NCBI GenBank assembly: GCA_903885505.1 | Contig: CAISIU010000101.1 | Span: forward strand, 92,779 to 156,778 | Origin: an uncultured Actinomycetes bacterium | Lineage (GTDB): Bacteria; Actinomycetota; Acidimicrobiia; Acidimicrobiales; RAAP-2 | DNA length: 64,000 nucleotides | Direction: 5' to 3' | Shown here: in pieces, positions 50,634 to 59,242 of the stretch | How positions within the stretch are numbered: the stretch's first letter is position 1 | Layout of the letters: the number at the start of each line of letters is the position of its first letter | Translations under genes and position numbers: made by a program | Notes under the pieces: model-generated | The model's input: only the letters and a program-made list of their open reading frames with translations | Told to the model about the DNA's origin: nothing | The model's database searches: none

Positions 50634-51808
50634 TGACCAGCACTCTCTTCACCAATATCAGCGAGCTCGTGACGAACTCACCGGAGATCGGTGATGAGAG
50701 CGTGATGGGTCGCCTCTATGACGCGGCCCTGGTGGTGGAAGATGGTGTCGTCGCCTGGGTGGGTCCCGCATCAGCCGCCCCCGACTGCGATGAGATATCG
50801 GACTGCCACGCGAACGCGGTCGTTCCGGGCTTTGTGGATTCCCACACCCACTTGGTGTTCGCCGGCTCCCGGGCCGATGAGTTTGCCGCCCGCATGGCGG
50901 GGGAGAGATACGACGGTGGCGGCATTGCCCGCACCGTGGCTGACACTCGCGCGGCCAGCGACGAGGAACTGCACGAGACCTCCCAGCAACGCTGGTGGCA
51001 ATTGCGCACGAGTGGCGTCACGACCGTTGAAGTGAAGTCGGGCTATGACCTGACGGCGGCGGGGGAGGCTCGACTGCTGCGCGTGGCGTCTGATTTCACC
51101 ACGGAAACGACCTTCTTGGGGGCTCACAGTGTTCCTCGGGAGTTTGCCCACGACCGCGACGCCTACGTCGCCTACGTGGCCGGAGAGATGCTCTCAGCCT
51201 CACTGCCCTACGCCCACTGGGCGGACGTGTTTTGCGATCGTGGTGCCTTCAGCGTGGACGAGGCACGTCACATTTTGACGGCAGCCCGAGCAGCCGGACT
51301 CGGACTTCGACTGCACGGCAATCAGCTGGCCGATAGTGGTGGAGTGGCGCTGGCCGCCGAGATGCGGGCCGCCAGTGTGGATCACTGCACCCATGTCGCG
51401 GACCACGACCTCGAGGCCTTGGCAGCCTCGGGCACCGTGGCCACTTTGCTACCGACCGCCGAACTGTTTACCCGCTCGCCCTTCCCCGATGCCCGGCGCT
51501 TTCTCGATGCCGGCGTCACGGTGGCCCTCGCGACCGATTGCAATCCGGGCACCAGTTACGTCACCAATGCCCCGCTGGTGCTGCAACTCGCGGTGACCAT
51601 GATGAATTTCACCGTGGACGAGGCCCTGTGGGCCTTCACCGCCGGCGGGGCGGCCGCCCTTCGCCGTTCCGATATCGGTGGTCTCGCGGTCGGCCAGCGC
51701 GCTCATCTCCTGGTAGTCAACGGAAGTCGCAGTGCCGACCTCGCCTATCGGGCCTCGGCCCGACCTTTAGCCCGCGTCTTCCACGAGACCAGCGGCATCG
51801 ACCGGTAA
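50633..51808 (+). CDS. hutI: Imidazolonepropionase
   Basis: 'PGFVDSHTHLVFAGSRADEFAARMAG', 'KSGYDL', 'ALATDCNPGTSYVTNAPLVLQLA'. Confidence 0.96.
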
Positions 51809-52195
51809 ATCCTCGAGGTCGTCGTACACCTCGCGCCAGGGACTCTCACCATCGCAATCACGGCAATGAAGCCGTTCACGCGGGTTCCCGTTCTCGTCGA
51901 CGGGAACATCGCTGATCACGCAGCCCATGAGTTCGTAGATGTTGCCCGGCGGGATGACTCCTCGTCCGCGGTAGGGGGAGAACCAGTCATCGAACTCGTC
52001 GGGGATCTCGTCGGGTGCGACCGTCCCCGTCCAACCGGTGTCGGCGCGAAAGAGTTCGAAATTCTCGACGAAGGTCAAACGCGCGCGAAGGGCTTGGTGT
52101 TCAAACAAGTCACTACCGGGATAGCCAAAGGCCATCAGGTTGCAGTTGATGCTCTGGCATCGGGGGCAACGATACGTGTCGGGGCGAATAGGCAT
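51767..52195 (-). CDS. Uncharacterised zinc-ribbon-like protein
   Basis: 143 aa from ATG 52195, 'YRCPRCQSINCNL' and 'LHCRDCDGESPWREVYDDLEDLP'; overlaps the 3' end of hutI by 42 bp. Confidence 0.65.
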   Translation of the reverse strand: MPIRPDTYRCPRCQSINCNLMAFGYPGSDLFEHQALRARLTFVENFELFRADTGWTGTVAPDEIPDEFDDWFSPYRGRGVIPPGNIYELMGCVISDVPVDENGNPRERLHCRDCDGESPWREVYDDLEDLPVDAAGLVEDAG

Positions 52196-52221
52196 TAGTT
52201 CTCCTGACGGGGGAAACAGAA

Positions 52222-52250
52222 AACCCCCACACCGAAACAGTGTGGGGGTT
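52222..52250 (-). terminator. Hairpin terminator downstream of the ctaCDF operon
   Basis: AACCCCCACAC-loop-GTGTGGGGGTT followed by TTCTGTTT on the minus strand. Confidence 0.8.
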
Positions 52251-52268
52251 GACTGTGACACGGAAAAA

Positions 52269-52658
52269 CTACTGAGTGCCACCTCGACGGCTCTCGGCGA
52301 CGCCACCAATGGCGGCCCAGACGATAAGTCCCAGTCCCGGCACCATGAGCCAGAAGCCGAACACCAAGGAGAGCACCGCAAAGAAGGCGCCGGCACCCAA
52401 GGTGAAGGGGAAGATGGACGTACCGGGGAACGCACCGACAAAGCCGGCACCTTCGGTCACGTCACCATCGCGGTCTTCGGGACGAACCGGCATACGGCGC
52501 GACCACCACCAGTAGTACGAACCGGGCAGGAAGCCGAGAAGTCCGCCGGCGATGATCATCATGCCGCCGGCATTTTCGCCCGACCAGATCCAGTAGACGG
52601 TGCCCATGATGGCAAAGAACAAGCCCAGGACGAGCAAGATGCGTGCTTCGAGCTTCAT
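52269..52658 (-). CDS. ctaF: Cytochrome c oxidase subunit IV (actinobacterial type)
   Basis: Small multi-TM protein directly after ctaD; 'KLEARILLVLGLFFAIMGTVYWIWSGENAGGMMIIAGGLLGFLPGSYYWWWSRRM'. Confidence 0.88.
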   Translation of the reverse strand: MKLEARILLVLGLFFAIMGTVYWIWSGENAGGMMIIAGGLLGFLPGSYYWWWSRRMPVRPEDRDGDVTEGAGFVGAFPGTSIFPFTLGAGAFFAVLSLVFGFWLMVPGLGLIVWAAIGGVAESRRGGTQ

Positions 52659-52660
52659 GA

Positions 52661-54334
52661 CTACTTCTCCTCGTGGGTGCCGTGGGTCAAGGCCGGAGCC
52701 TCAGGGTGGTTGTAGTCCCAGGTCGGACGCTCAGAGCGAATCTGGGGCAGACGGTAGAAGTTGTGGTGCGGCGGCGGGGAGGTGGTGAACCACTCCAGCG
52801 TGTGGCCGTCCCAGGGGTTGTCGCCCGCGGGGTACTTCTTCCAGCTGACCAAGATGTTGACCACGAACAGCACCGTGGAGATACCGATCAGAACGGCACC
52901 GAAGGTGGCGATTTCGTTCAGGTGCTGCCAGCCCGGGTTGTTCGGGTAGACGGCCATACGACGCGGCATGCCACGCAGTCCGAGGATGTAGAGCGGCAAG
53001 GTGAAGACCTGCGAGCCGATGAACAAGAACCAGAATTGGATCTTGCCGATGGTCTCATTCAGCAGGTAGCCGGTGATCTTCGGGCCCCAGTAGTACAGGC
53101 CGGCAATGCCACCCATGACCAAGGCCATGACCACGGAGTGGAAGTGCGCCACGACGAAGTAGGTGTCGTGGGTGAAGAAGTCGAGCGGCGGGCTCGCCAA
53201 GTAGATACCCGTCAAACCACCGATGAGGAAGGTGATGACGAAGCCGATGGCAAACAACATGGCGGCGGAGAACCAAATCTGTCCTCGCCACATGGATCCA
53301 ATCCAGTTGAAGAGCTTGATACCGGTCGGCACCGCGATGAGGAGCGACATGATCGAGAAGAACGGCAACAGGACCGTGCCGGTGGTGAACATGTGGTGCG
53401 CCCACACGCCGAGGCTCAGGGCCGCAATGGTCAAGGTCGCAAAGACCATGCCCTTGTAACCAAACACCGGCTTACGCGAGAAGACCGGGATGATTTCGGT
53501 CACCATGCCGAAGAACGGCAGGGCCAAGATGTACACCTCGGGGTGACCCCAGAACCAGAAGATGTGCTGCCAGAGCACCGGTACGCCGCCACCTTGCACC
53601 GAGAAGATGTGGGTGCCGAAGTGACGGTCGCAGTACAGCATGATCAGGCCCGCGGTGAGAACCGGGAAGGCCAGCAAGATCAAGATGGAGGTCACCAAGA
53701 GGTTCCAGGTGAAAATCGGCATGCGGAACAAGGTCATGCCCGGCGCACGCAGGTAAAACACCGTGGCGCAAATGTTCACGCCGGTGAAGATGGCCGAGAA
53801 ACCAGTGAGCAGCAGCGCACCGATCCACAAGTCAGCACCCGCACCAGGGGAGTTCGCCGCGTTCGACAGCGGGGCATAACCGACCCAGCCGAAGTTGGCG
53901 GCGCCACCGGACACGAAGAAACCCGAGAGCATGGTGATCGAACCGGTGAGGTACAGCCAGTACGACAGTGCGTTCAGACGCGGGAACGCCATGTCCGGCG
54001 CACCAATCTGAATCGGCACGATGATGTTCGCGAGCGCACCGAAGGCCATCGGTCCCGCGAAGAGGTAAATCATGATCGAGCCGTGCATCGTGAACACTTC
54101 GTTGTACTGCGCGAAGCTCAAGAAGTGCTCGTACGGGGCGGACAGCTGTACGCGGATCAGCTCGGCGAAGAATCCACCAATCACGAGCATCAACACAGCG
54201 GTCACCGTGTACGAGAGGCCGATGATCTTGTGGTCCGTCGTCGTGAGCCACTTGAGCACGCCGGTCGGGCCGTGGTGCTCGTGCGCCTCGTGGGCGTCGT
54301 CGTGGTGGGTGTCAGGCGAGATAACGGCGGTCAT
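52661..54334 (-). CDS. ctaD: Cytochrome c oxidase subunit I
   Basis: 'WLTTTDHKIIGLSYTVTAVLML', 'WQHIFWFWGHPEVYILALPFFGMV', 'HDTYFVVAHFHSVV'. Confidence 0.98.
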   Translation of the reverse strand: MTAVISPDTHHDDAHEAHEHHGPTGVLKWLTTTDHKIIGLSYTVTAVLMLVIGGFFAELIRVQLSAPYEHFLSFAQYNEVFTMHGSIMIYLFAGPMAFGALANIIVPIQIGAPDMAFPRLNALSYWLYLTGSITMLSGFFVSGGAANFGWVGYAPLSNAANSPGAGADLWIGALLLTGFSAIFTGVNICATVFYLRAPGMTLFRMPIFTWNLLVTSILILLAFPVLTAGLIMLYCDRHFGTHIFSVQGGGVPVLWQHIFWFWGHPEVYILALPFFGMVTEIIPVFSRKPVFGYKGMVFATLTIAALSLGVWAHHMFTTGTVLLPFFSIMSLLIAVPTGIKLFNWIGSMWRGQIWFSAAMLFAIGFVITFLIGGLTGIYLASPPLDFFTHDTYFVVAHFHSVVMALVMGGIAGLYYWGPKITGYLLNETIGKIQFWFLFIGSQVFTLPLYILGLRGMPRRMAVYPNNPGWQHLNEIATFGAVLIGISTVLFVVNILVSWKKYPAGDNPWDGHTLEWFTTSPPPHHNFYRLPQIRSERPTWDYNHPEAPALTHGTHEEK

Positions 54335-54336
54335 GA

Positions 54337-55197
54337 TTAGTTCACTCCAGCGGTAACGGCGGAAACAACAGGAAGGCCAGCAGACATCTGAATCTTCAGA
54401 GCGTTCTGCGCGGCTTGGGCGGCCAACTTGCCGGCCGGCGTGTCAAAGCTGTGCAGCCACGCGGCGTACTGCGTGACGGTGACGACCTTGACCTTGAAAT
54501 ACATCAACGAGTGATAGAGGCCACAGAGTTGCGAGCACTGGCCCGTGAAGGTGCCGGTCTTTACTGCGTGGAAAGTCACCTCGTTCGTCACGCCCGGGAG
54601 GGCGTAACGCGAGAAGTTGAACTGCGGGATGTAGAAACCGTGCATCACGTCGGTCGAGGTGATGGTCACGGCGACGTCGGTACCCACCGGCATGACCATG
54701 GTCGGCTCCTGGGTGGTGTTGCCGACGACCACGGCGTTCTGACCGGGGTAGGTGAATCCCCAACCCCACTTGAACGCGTTCACGTGAATCTTCACGTTGG
54801 TCTTCGGCATCGCGACGACCTTGTTCTCAACCACCACGGTGCCCCAGAACAGCACGCCCACGATGATCACCGGGATGATCGTGTAGAGCAGCTCGAGGGG
54901 GATGTGGTACTGCGACTGCTTCGGGATGGTGTCACCCTTGCGGCGGTAGCGCAGGACGGCCCAGACGATCAACAGGAACGTGAAGGTTCCGATGATGACG
55001 GCACCGACGGAGAACCACTGCCAGAGGCGATAGGTCTCCTGGCCAGTCGTCGTGTCGGACTTGTACGCACCGAATGACGGCAACGTGCAACCCGACAGGG
55101 CGAGAGCGGTTAAGGGGATAAGAGCAGCGATCCAGCGACGACGATGCTTTGTCGGCTGAGGACCGGCTCCCTGGGGGGCAGAGGGCTGTACTTCCAC
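54337..55197 (-). CDS. ctaC: Cytochrome c oxidase subunit II
   Basis: CuA motif 'GQCSQLCGLYHSLM'; two TMs; lipobox-like 'LALSGC'. ORF track starts at TTG 55215; GTG 55197 is preferred (TAAGGT 7 nt upstream). Confidence 0.93.
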   Translation of the reverse strand: MEVQPSAPQGAGPQPTKHRRRWIAALIPLTALALSGCTLPSFGAYKSDTTTGQETYRLWQWFSVGAVIIGTFTFLLIVWAVLRYRRKGDTIPKQSQYHIPLELLYTIIPVIIVGVLFWGTVVVENKVVAMPKTNVKIHVNAFKWGWGFTYPGQNAVVVGNTTQEPTMVMPVGTDVAVTITSTDVMHGFYIPQFNFSRYALPGVTNEVTFHAVKTGTFTGQCSQLCGLYHSLMYFKVKVVTVTQYAAWLHSFDTPAGKLAAQAAQNALKIQMSAGLPVVSAVTAGVN

Positions 55198-55231
55198 GGT
55201 GTAAACCTTAGTCAATGACTGAGGTAAGTCA
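55198..55231 (-). promoter_or_regulatory. ctaC promoter region: -10-like TAAGGT 7 nt before GTG, overlain upstream by inverted repeat TGACT-N6-AGTCA
   Basis: minus strand TGACTTACCTCAGTCA...TAAGGT-TTACACC-GTG. Confidence 0.45.
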
Positions 55232-55275
55232 GCACGTCGCCGGGGAGATACTCACCCGTGACGCGTGGTAATGGC

Positions 55276-55473
55276 TTAGGCCTGAGGGTCGGCGTCCTTG
55301 GTGGCGTCGGCGTCAGTGGCCTGGGTCTTGCCGGCCTTGAGGCCCTTTTCAAATTCAGTCTTGGCCGAACCCAAGTTTCGGGCCAACTTAGGAATAGCGG
55401 CGCCACCAAACAACACCACCACAATGACGATGATGACGATGATGAGGTCGGGTCCGAAGATTTCAGCAAACAT
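55276..55473 (-). CDS. tatA: Sec-independent translocase subunit TatA/E
   Basis: 'DLIIVIIVIVVVLFGGAAIPKLARNLGSAKTEFEKGLK'. Confidence 0.92.
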   Translation of the reverse strand: MFAEIFGPDLIIVIIVIVVVLFGGAAIPKLARNLGSAKTEFEKGLKAGKTQATDADATKDADPQA

Positions 55474-55518
55474 ATTTCCCCCTGTCGGCGGTGACGGTGT
55501 GAACAGTAGTCCGGATTT

Positions 55519-55935
55519 TTAGCCCGCGAGGGCCACGCCGAGGACCATGGCGATCAGCGAGAAGAGAAAGCCAATCCCCGCGAACATGCCTCGCTTCGAC
55601 GCGGTCGTGGCGCGCGTGTGCAGAAAGGCACCCGCGCCCGCACCGATGACGGCGAGGAACTTGAGGCCCATCGCGAACTGCCAGCCCCAGGTGGTGCCGG
55701 AGTTATTCGCGATTCCCATGTTCCAAAAGCCCGTGAGCAGCAGCAGCACGTACGCCGGCCAGGCCAGACGTCCAAAGACGCGCGCGGCCTTCGCGGGAAG
55801 CTCGCTTCCCCCCTCGCGCAGCACCGGCACCAGTCCGGCCATCACCGCTTGGCCGCCAATCCAGATAGTGGCGCCAAGGACGTGCAGCGACAGTCGGGTG
55901 ATCGTGAGTGCGTCCGCGAGGTGGGCCTTTGACAT
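55519..55935 (-). CDS. Four-TM CopD/DUF2269-like membrane protein
   Basis: 'LSLHVLGATIWIGGQAVMAGLVPVLRE', 'FGRLAWPAYVLLLLTGFWNM'. Confidence 0.65.
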   Translation of the reverse strand: MSKAHLADALTITRLSLHVLGATIWIGGQAVMAGLVPVLREGGSELPAKAARVFGRLAWPAYVLLLLTGFWNMGIANNSGTTWGWQFAMGLKFLAVIGAGAGAFLHTRATTASKRGMFAGIGFLFSLIAMVLGVALAG

Positions 55936-55937
55936 GA

Positions 55938-56702
55938 CTACTTACCCTGCCAGTTAGGAGCGCGCTTCTCGGCGAAGGCGATGGCGCCTTCCATCGCGTC
56001 CGCCGAGCGGCCGATCATGCCGAACTGCTCGTTGTTGAGTTCCCAAGCCTCGGCCTCCGTCAGCTCCAAAGACTGACGCACGACGGACTTGGAGGTACGC
56101 ACTGCCAAGGGGGCGTTGGCCGCAATGCGCTCGGCGAGTGCGAGGGCGGCGTCGAGCAACTGCTCGGCGGGTACGACCTGGTTCACGAGACCGAGGCTGA
56201 ACGCACGCTCCGCGGTGACGGGGTCGCCCGTCAGTGCCATTTCGTAGGCAATGGCGAGGGGAATGCGCTTCGCGAGACGAATGAGACCACCACCACCAGC
56301 GATGAGTCCACGCTTGGCTTCGGGAATACCGAAGCTCGCGTGCTCGGCGGCGACCACCATGTCGCAGCTGATCATGATTTCAAAGCCACCGGCGAGGGCG
56401 GAGCCGTTGACGGCCGCGATGAGGGGCTTGGGGAAGATGCGCTGGGTGATGCCACCAAAACCGTTTTCGGTGATGGGGAACTCACCCGTGGCGAAGGCCT
56501 TGAGGTCCATGCCGGCCGAGAAGGCCTTGTCACCGGCGCCGGTGAGCACGACGACCCAGATGTCGTCGTTGGTGGCGGCGTCGTTGAGCGCAGCGTCAAT
56601 CGCCAGTGCGGTCGCGCGGTTGATGGCGTTACGCGCCTCGGGGCGGTTGATGGTCAATACCGCAACGTGTCCACGCTGCTCAATAAGTAGTTCGTCGGCC
56701 AT
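55938..56702 (-). CDS. Enoyl-CoA hydratase/isomerase (crotonase) family protein
   Basis: 'VAVLTINRPEARNAINRATALAIDAAL', 'DKAFSAGMDLKAFA'; ATG 56702 preceded by AAGGAAAGG. Confidence 0.92.
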   Translation of the reverse strand: MADELLIEQRGHVAVLTINRPEARNAINRATALAIDAALNDAATNDDIWVVVLTGAGDKAFSAGMDLKAFATGEFPITENGFGGITQRIFPKPLIAAVNGSALAGGFEIMISCDMVVAAEHASFGIPEAKRGLIAGGGGLIRLAKRIPLAIAYEMALTGDPVTAERAFSLGLVNQVVPAEQLLDAALALAERIAANAPLAVRTSKSVVRQSLELTEAEAWELNNEQFGMIGRSADAMEGAIAFAEKRAPNWQGK

Positions 56703-56777
56703 GATGGTCACCTTTCCTTCAGACACCAGAGACGCTACACACCACAGCGAGGGTGTCGTGACTGGCAGACTGACCCT

Positions 56778-57533
56778 ATGGCCGAGCTCATCGGGATTTA
56801 TCACGCCTATCCCCACGACGGGGACTTTGACACCCCCCTCGGTCCACCCACGTGTTGGCGAGCGTCGGTGGCATTAGGGCACGTCTCGGCGCCCACCTCC
56901 CCTCGGCCCCTATGGGGCCGCTACGGCGAATTAGGGGCTGCCGCCCTCGCCGCGGGGCTCACGGGAATTCGCCTCACCCCCGAGTGGGCGCGTCTGGCCG
57001 ATCGTCCGGGACGTTACGACCTTGAGGTGGTCGAGCAGTATCGCTGCGACATACGTGCGCTGCGTGACAGTGGGCTCACCGTGCACGTCGCGGTGATTGA
57101 CGACCTGTGGCCTTCTTTCTTAGGCGCCGAAGGATGGCTGTGGCCCTGGGCGCATGACGCGTTGGTCGATCACGTGGCGGCCCTCGTCGAGATGCTCGGC
57201 GACGAGGTTTCGAGTTGGGATATCGCCCCGTCGATGGACGACATCATTCGCGGTGGCTTCGTGACGGGCCAGCGCCCCCCGTTTCGCAGTAGCGCGAATC
57301 GAGACGCTCAGGAAGTCCGTGATATGTGGCGGGACACGTTGGCACAATGCGACGAGCATGTCGCGCGCACCGAACTCATCGTGGTGCCCGTGACGACGCG
57401 AACGGCGGAGGTCGCGCAGGCTCTCTCGAACCGCGGACCCGTCGCCATTGACGCCCTGCTGAGCGATGGATCGCGTGAGGGACTGTGCGTGCCGACGCCC
57501 GAGGGCGTCAGCGTTCGACAGCTACTGGCCTGA
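56778..57533 (+). CDS. GH1 (beta-glucosidase)-like TIM-barrel fragment/homologue, probably non-catalytic
   Basis: 'GLTGIRLTPEWARLADRPGRYDLEVVEQYRCDIRALRDSGLTVHVAVIDDLWPSFLGAEGWLW' resembles the GH1 N-terminal half; 'SSWDIAPSMDDIIRGGF' aligns by eye with W-x-x-x-NEP...GY. Confidence 0.45.
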   Translation: MAELIGIYHAYPHDGDFDTPLGPPTCWRASVALGHVSAPTSPRPLWGRYGELGAAALAAGLTGIRLTPEWARLADRPGRYDLEVVEQYRCDIRALRDSGLTVHVAVIDDLWPSFLGAEGWLWPWAHDALVDHVAALVEMLGDEVSSWDIAPSMDDIIRGGFVTGQRPPFRSSANRDAQEVRDMWRDTLAQCDEHVARTELIVVPVTTRTAEVAQALSNRGPVAIDALLSDGSREGLCVPTPEGVSVRQLLA

Positions 57534-58145
57534 TTCGGCGCGAGCTTCGCGGCGCTTGCCGATGAGGTGGTGCGCAATCGCGCCGACCACGACGATGCTC
57601 AAAATCGCGTAACCGAAGCGTGAGAAGTATTTCTCGACCACGTCGCCGAGTACGTAGCCCAGTCCGCAGGACAGGCCACCCCAGACGATGCCGCCGACGG
57701 CGTTCGCAATAAGGAATCGTCGGTAGTGCATTTTGCTGATGCCGGCGAGGCCCGGCGTGACGGCGCGCAGGAACGCCGTGAAGCGTCCCAGAAAGACGTA
57801 GAGCATGCCGCGACGCTGCAATTCCACGATGGTGCGATCGATGAGGGCGCGACGCTTTTGAATGGCCTTCATCTGCAGCAAGCGGTCGCCGTAGCGTTCA
57901 CCCACGAAATATCCCGTGGAGTCACCAATGATGGCAGCGACAATCACAATAAGAAGAAGTAGGGCGATGTGGACGTGTCCGGTCTTCGCGATGACGCCCG
58001 CGGTGATGACGGAGGCTTCCGCGGGTAGGACGAATCCGATGAAGAGTGCCGCTTCGCCAAACACGAGGAACGCCACAATGAGGTAGACCGCAATGGGCGA
58101 CACCGACTGCAACAAGTGCAGAACGTTGAGGAGGGCGAGAGTCAT
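57522..58145 (-). CDS. DedA-family membrane protein
   Basis: 'FLVFGEAALFIGFVLPAEASVITAG', 'GDSTGYFVGERYGDRLLQ', 'FLGRFTAFLRAVTPGLAGISKMHYRRFLIANAVGGIVWG'. Confidence 0.93.
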   Translation of the reverse strand: MTLALLNVLHLLQSVSPIAVYLIVAFLVFGEAALFIGFVLPAEASVITAGVIAKTGHVHIALLLLIVIVAAIIGDSTGYFVGERYGDRLLQMKAIQKRRALIDRTIVELQRRGMLYVFLGRFTAFLRAVTPGLAGISKMHYRRFLIANAVGGIVWGGLSCGLGYVLGDVVEKYFSRFGYAILSIVVVGAIAHHLIGKRREARAESGQ

Positions 58146-58240
58146 GGTGACAGTCTGCCCGACGACACACGCATGCTCCGGAATCTAAGAAAATCACCAG
58201 AAGAAGGTGGAAACCCGCAATTCGGTGGCATCATGACGAT

Positions 58241-59242
58241 ATGAAAATTCTGGACTTCCTTCGTCGCACCGCGCCCTTTGAGCGAGCGATCGCCCCGCTT
58301 CGACTCTTTTTGGGCGTGACTTTTCTCGTGGCGGGCCTTCAGAAGTTTGCGAACCCCGCCTTTTTTAACAAGCAGGACACCAACTCCATCTTCCAGCAGT
58401 TACTGCTGCACACGCAGAACAACTCGCAGCGCAGCCCCATTGCTTTCTTGCTCAGCCACTTGGTGGAACACGCCAGCTTGCTGGGCGTCCTGATTGCGCT
58501 GGGTGAGGTGGCGATTGGCGTCGGCACCTTGCTCGGTTTATACAGCCGCCTGGCCGCCCTCGGCGGCTTCGCCCTATCTTTCGGCCTCTACCTGACGGTG
58601 ACGTTCCACACCACGCCCTATTACACCGGTGCCGACTTGATCTACGCACTGGCATGGACGCCCATCGTGTTCGCGGGCCTCGGACACACCTACACCCTCG
58701 ATGGCTACCTCGCGCGCCGCGCCTCCACCGTGGCCGCCACCTCCGACCCGGTTCGTCGGTGGATCGTCGTGAGCGGTGCCGCAGTTGGTGCCGCCGCCGT
58801 TATCTCGGCGGGCTCCGCGGGCCTGTCGGCCGTGATTGGTCGCGCCCTCGGCAAGAACTCGAACACCACGACCACCACGGGCGCACTGTCCACGACCACC
58901 ACCACCGGTGGCACCACCAGCACGACGACCGCCGCCCTCGGCACCGAAATTGGTGCAGCGAGCCAGGTTCCGGTTAAGGGGTCTGCCACGTTCACGCTCG
59001 CGAACGGAAATCCCGGCATCGTGGTGCAAGCGGTCGCCGGACAATTTGAGGCCTACGACGCCACCTGCACGCACGCGGGCTGCCCCGTGAGTTATTACGC
59101 CAGCAACAACATGCTGGTGTGCCCGTGCCACGGATCAATGTTCTCCGTGGATAACGGCGACGTCCTCGGTGGTGTGGCGCCCACGCCACTGGTGAAGTAC
59201 CCCGTGACGGACGTCAACGGCAAGCTCTACATCAAGGAATAA
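58241..59242 (+). CDS. DoxX/TQO-small-subunit-like membrane domain fused via Thr-rich linker to a Rieske [2Fe-2S] domain
   Basis: 'RLFLGVTFLVAGLQKFANPAFF', 'SRLAALGGFALSFGLYLTVTFHTTPYYTGADLIYALAWTP', then 'TTTTTGALSTTTTTGGTTSTTT', then 'CTHAGCPVSYY...VCPCHGSMF'. Confidence 0.88.
   Translation: MKILDFLRRTAPFERAIAPLRLFLGVTFLVAGLQKFANPAFFNKQDTNSIFQQLLLHTQNNSQRSPIAFLLSHLVEHASLLGVLIALGEVAIGVGTLLGLYSRLAALGGFALSFGLYLTVTFHTTPYYTGADLIYALAWTPIVFAGLGHTYTLDGYLARRASTVAATSDPVRRWIVVSGAAVGAAAVISAGSAGLSAVIGRALGKNSNTTTTTGALSTTTTTGGTTSTTTAALGTEIGAASQVPVKGSATFTLANGNPGIVVQAVAGQFEAYDATCTHAGCPVSYYASNNMLVCPCHGSMFSVDNGDVLGGVAPTPLVKYPVTDVNGKLYIKE

Noticed and set aside
52673-54340. 555-aa open frame antisense to ctaD
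   Set aside because: Low-complexity His/Arg/Glu/Gly shadow ORF opposite a well-supported oxidase gene.
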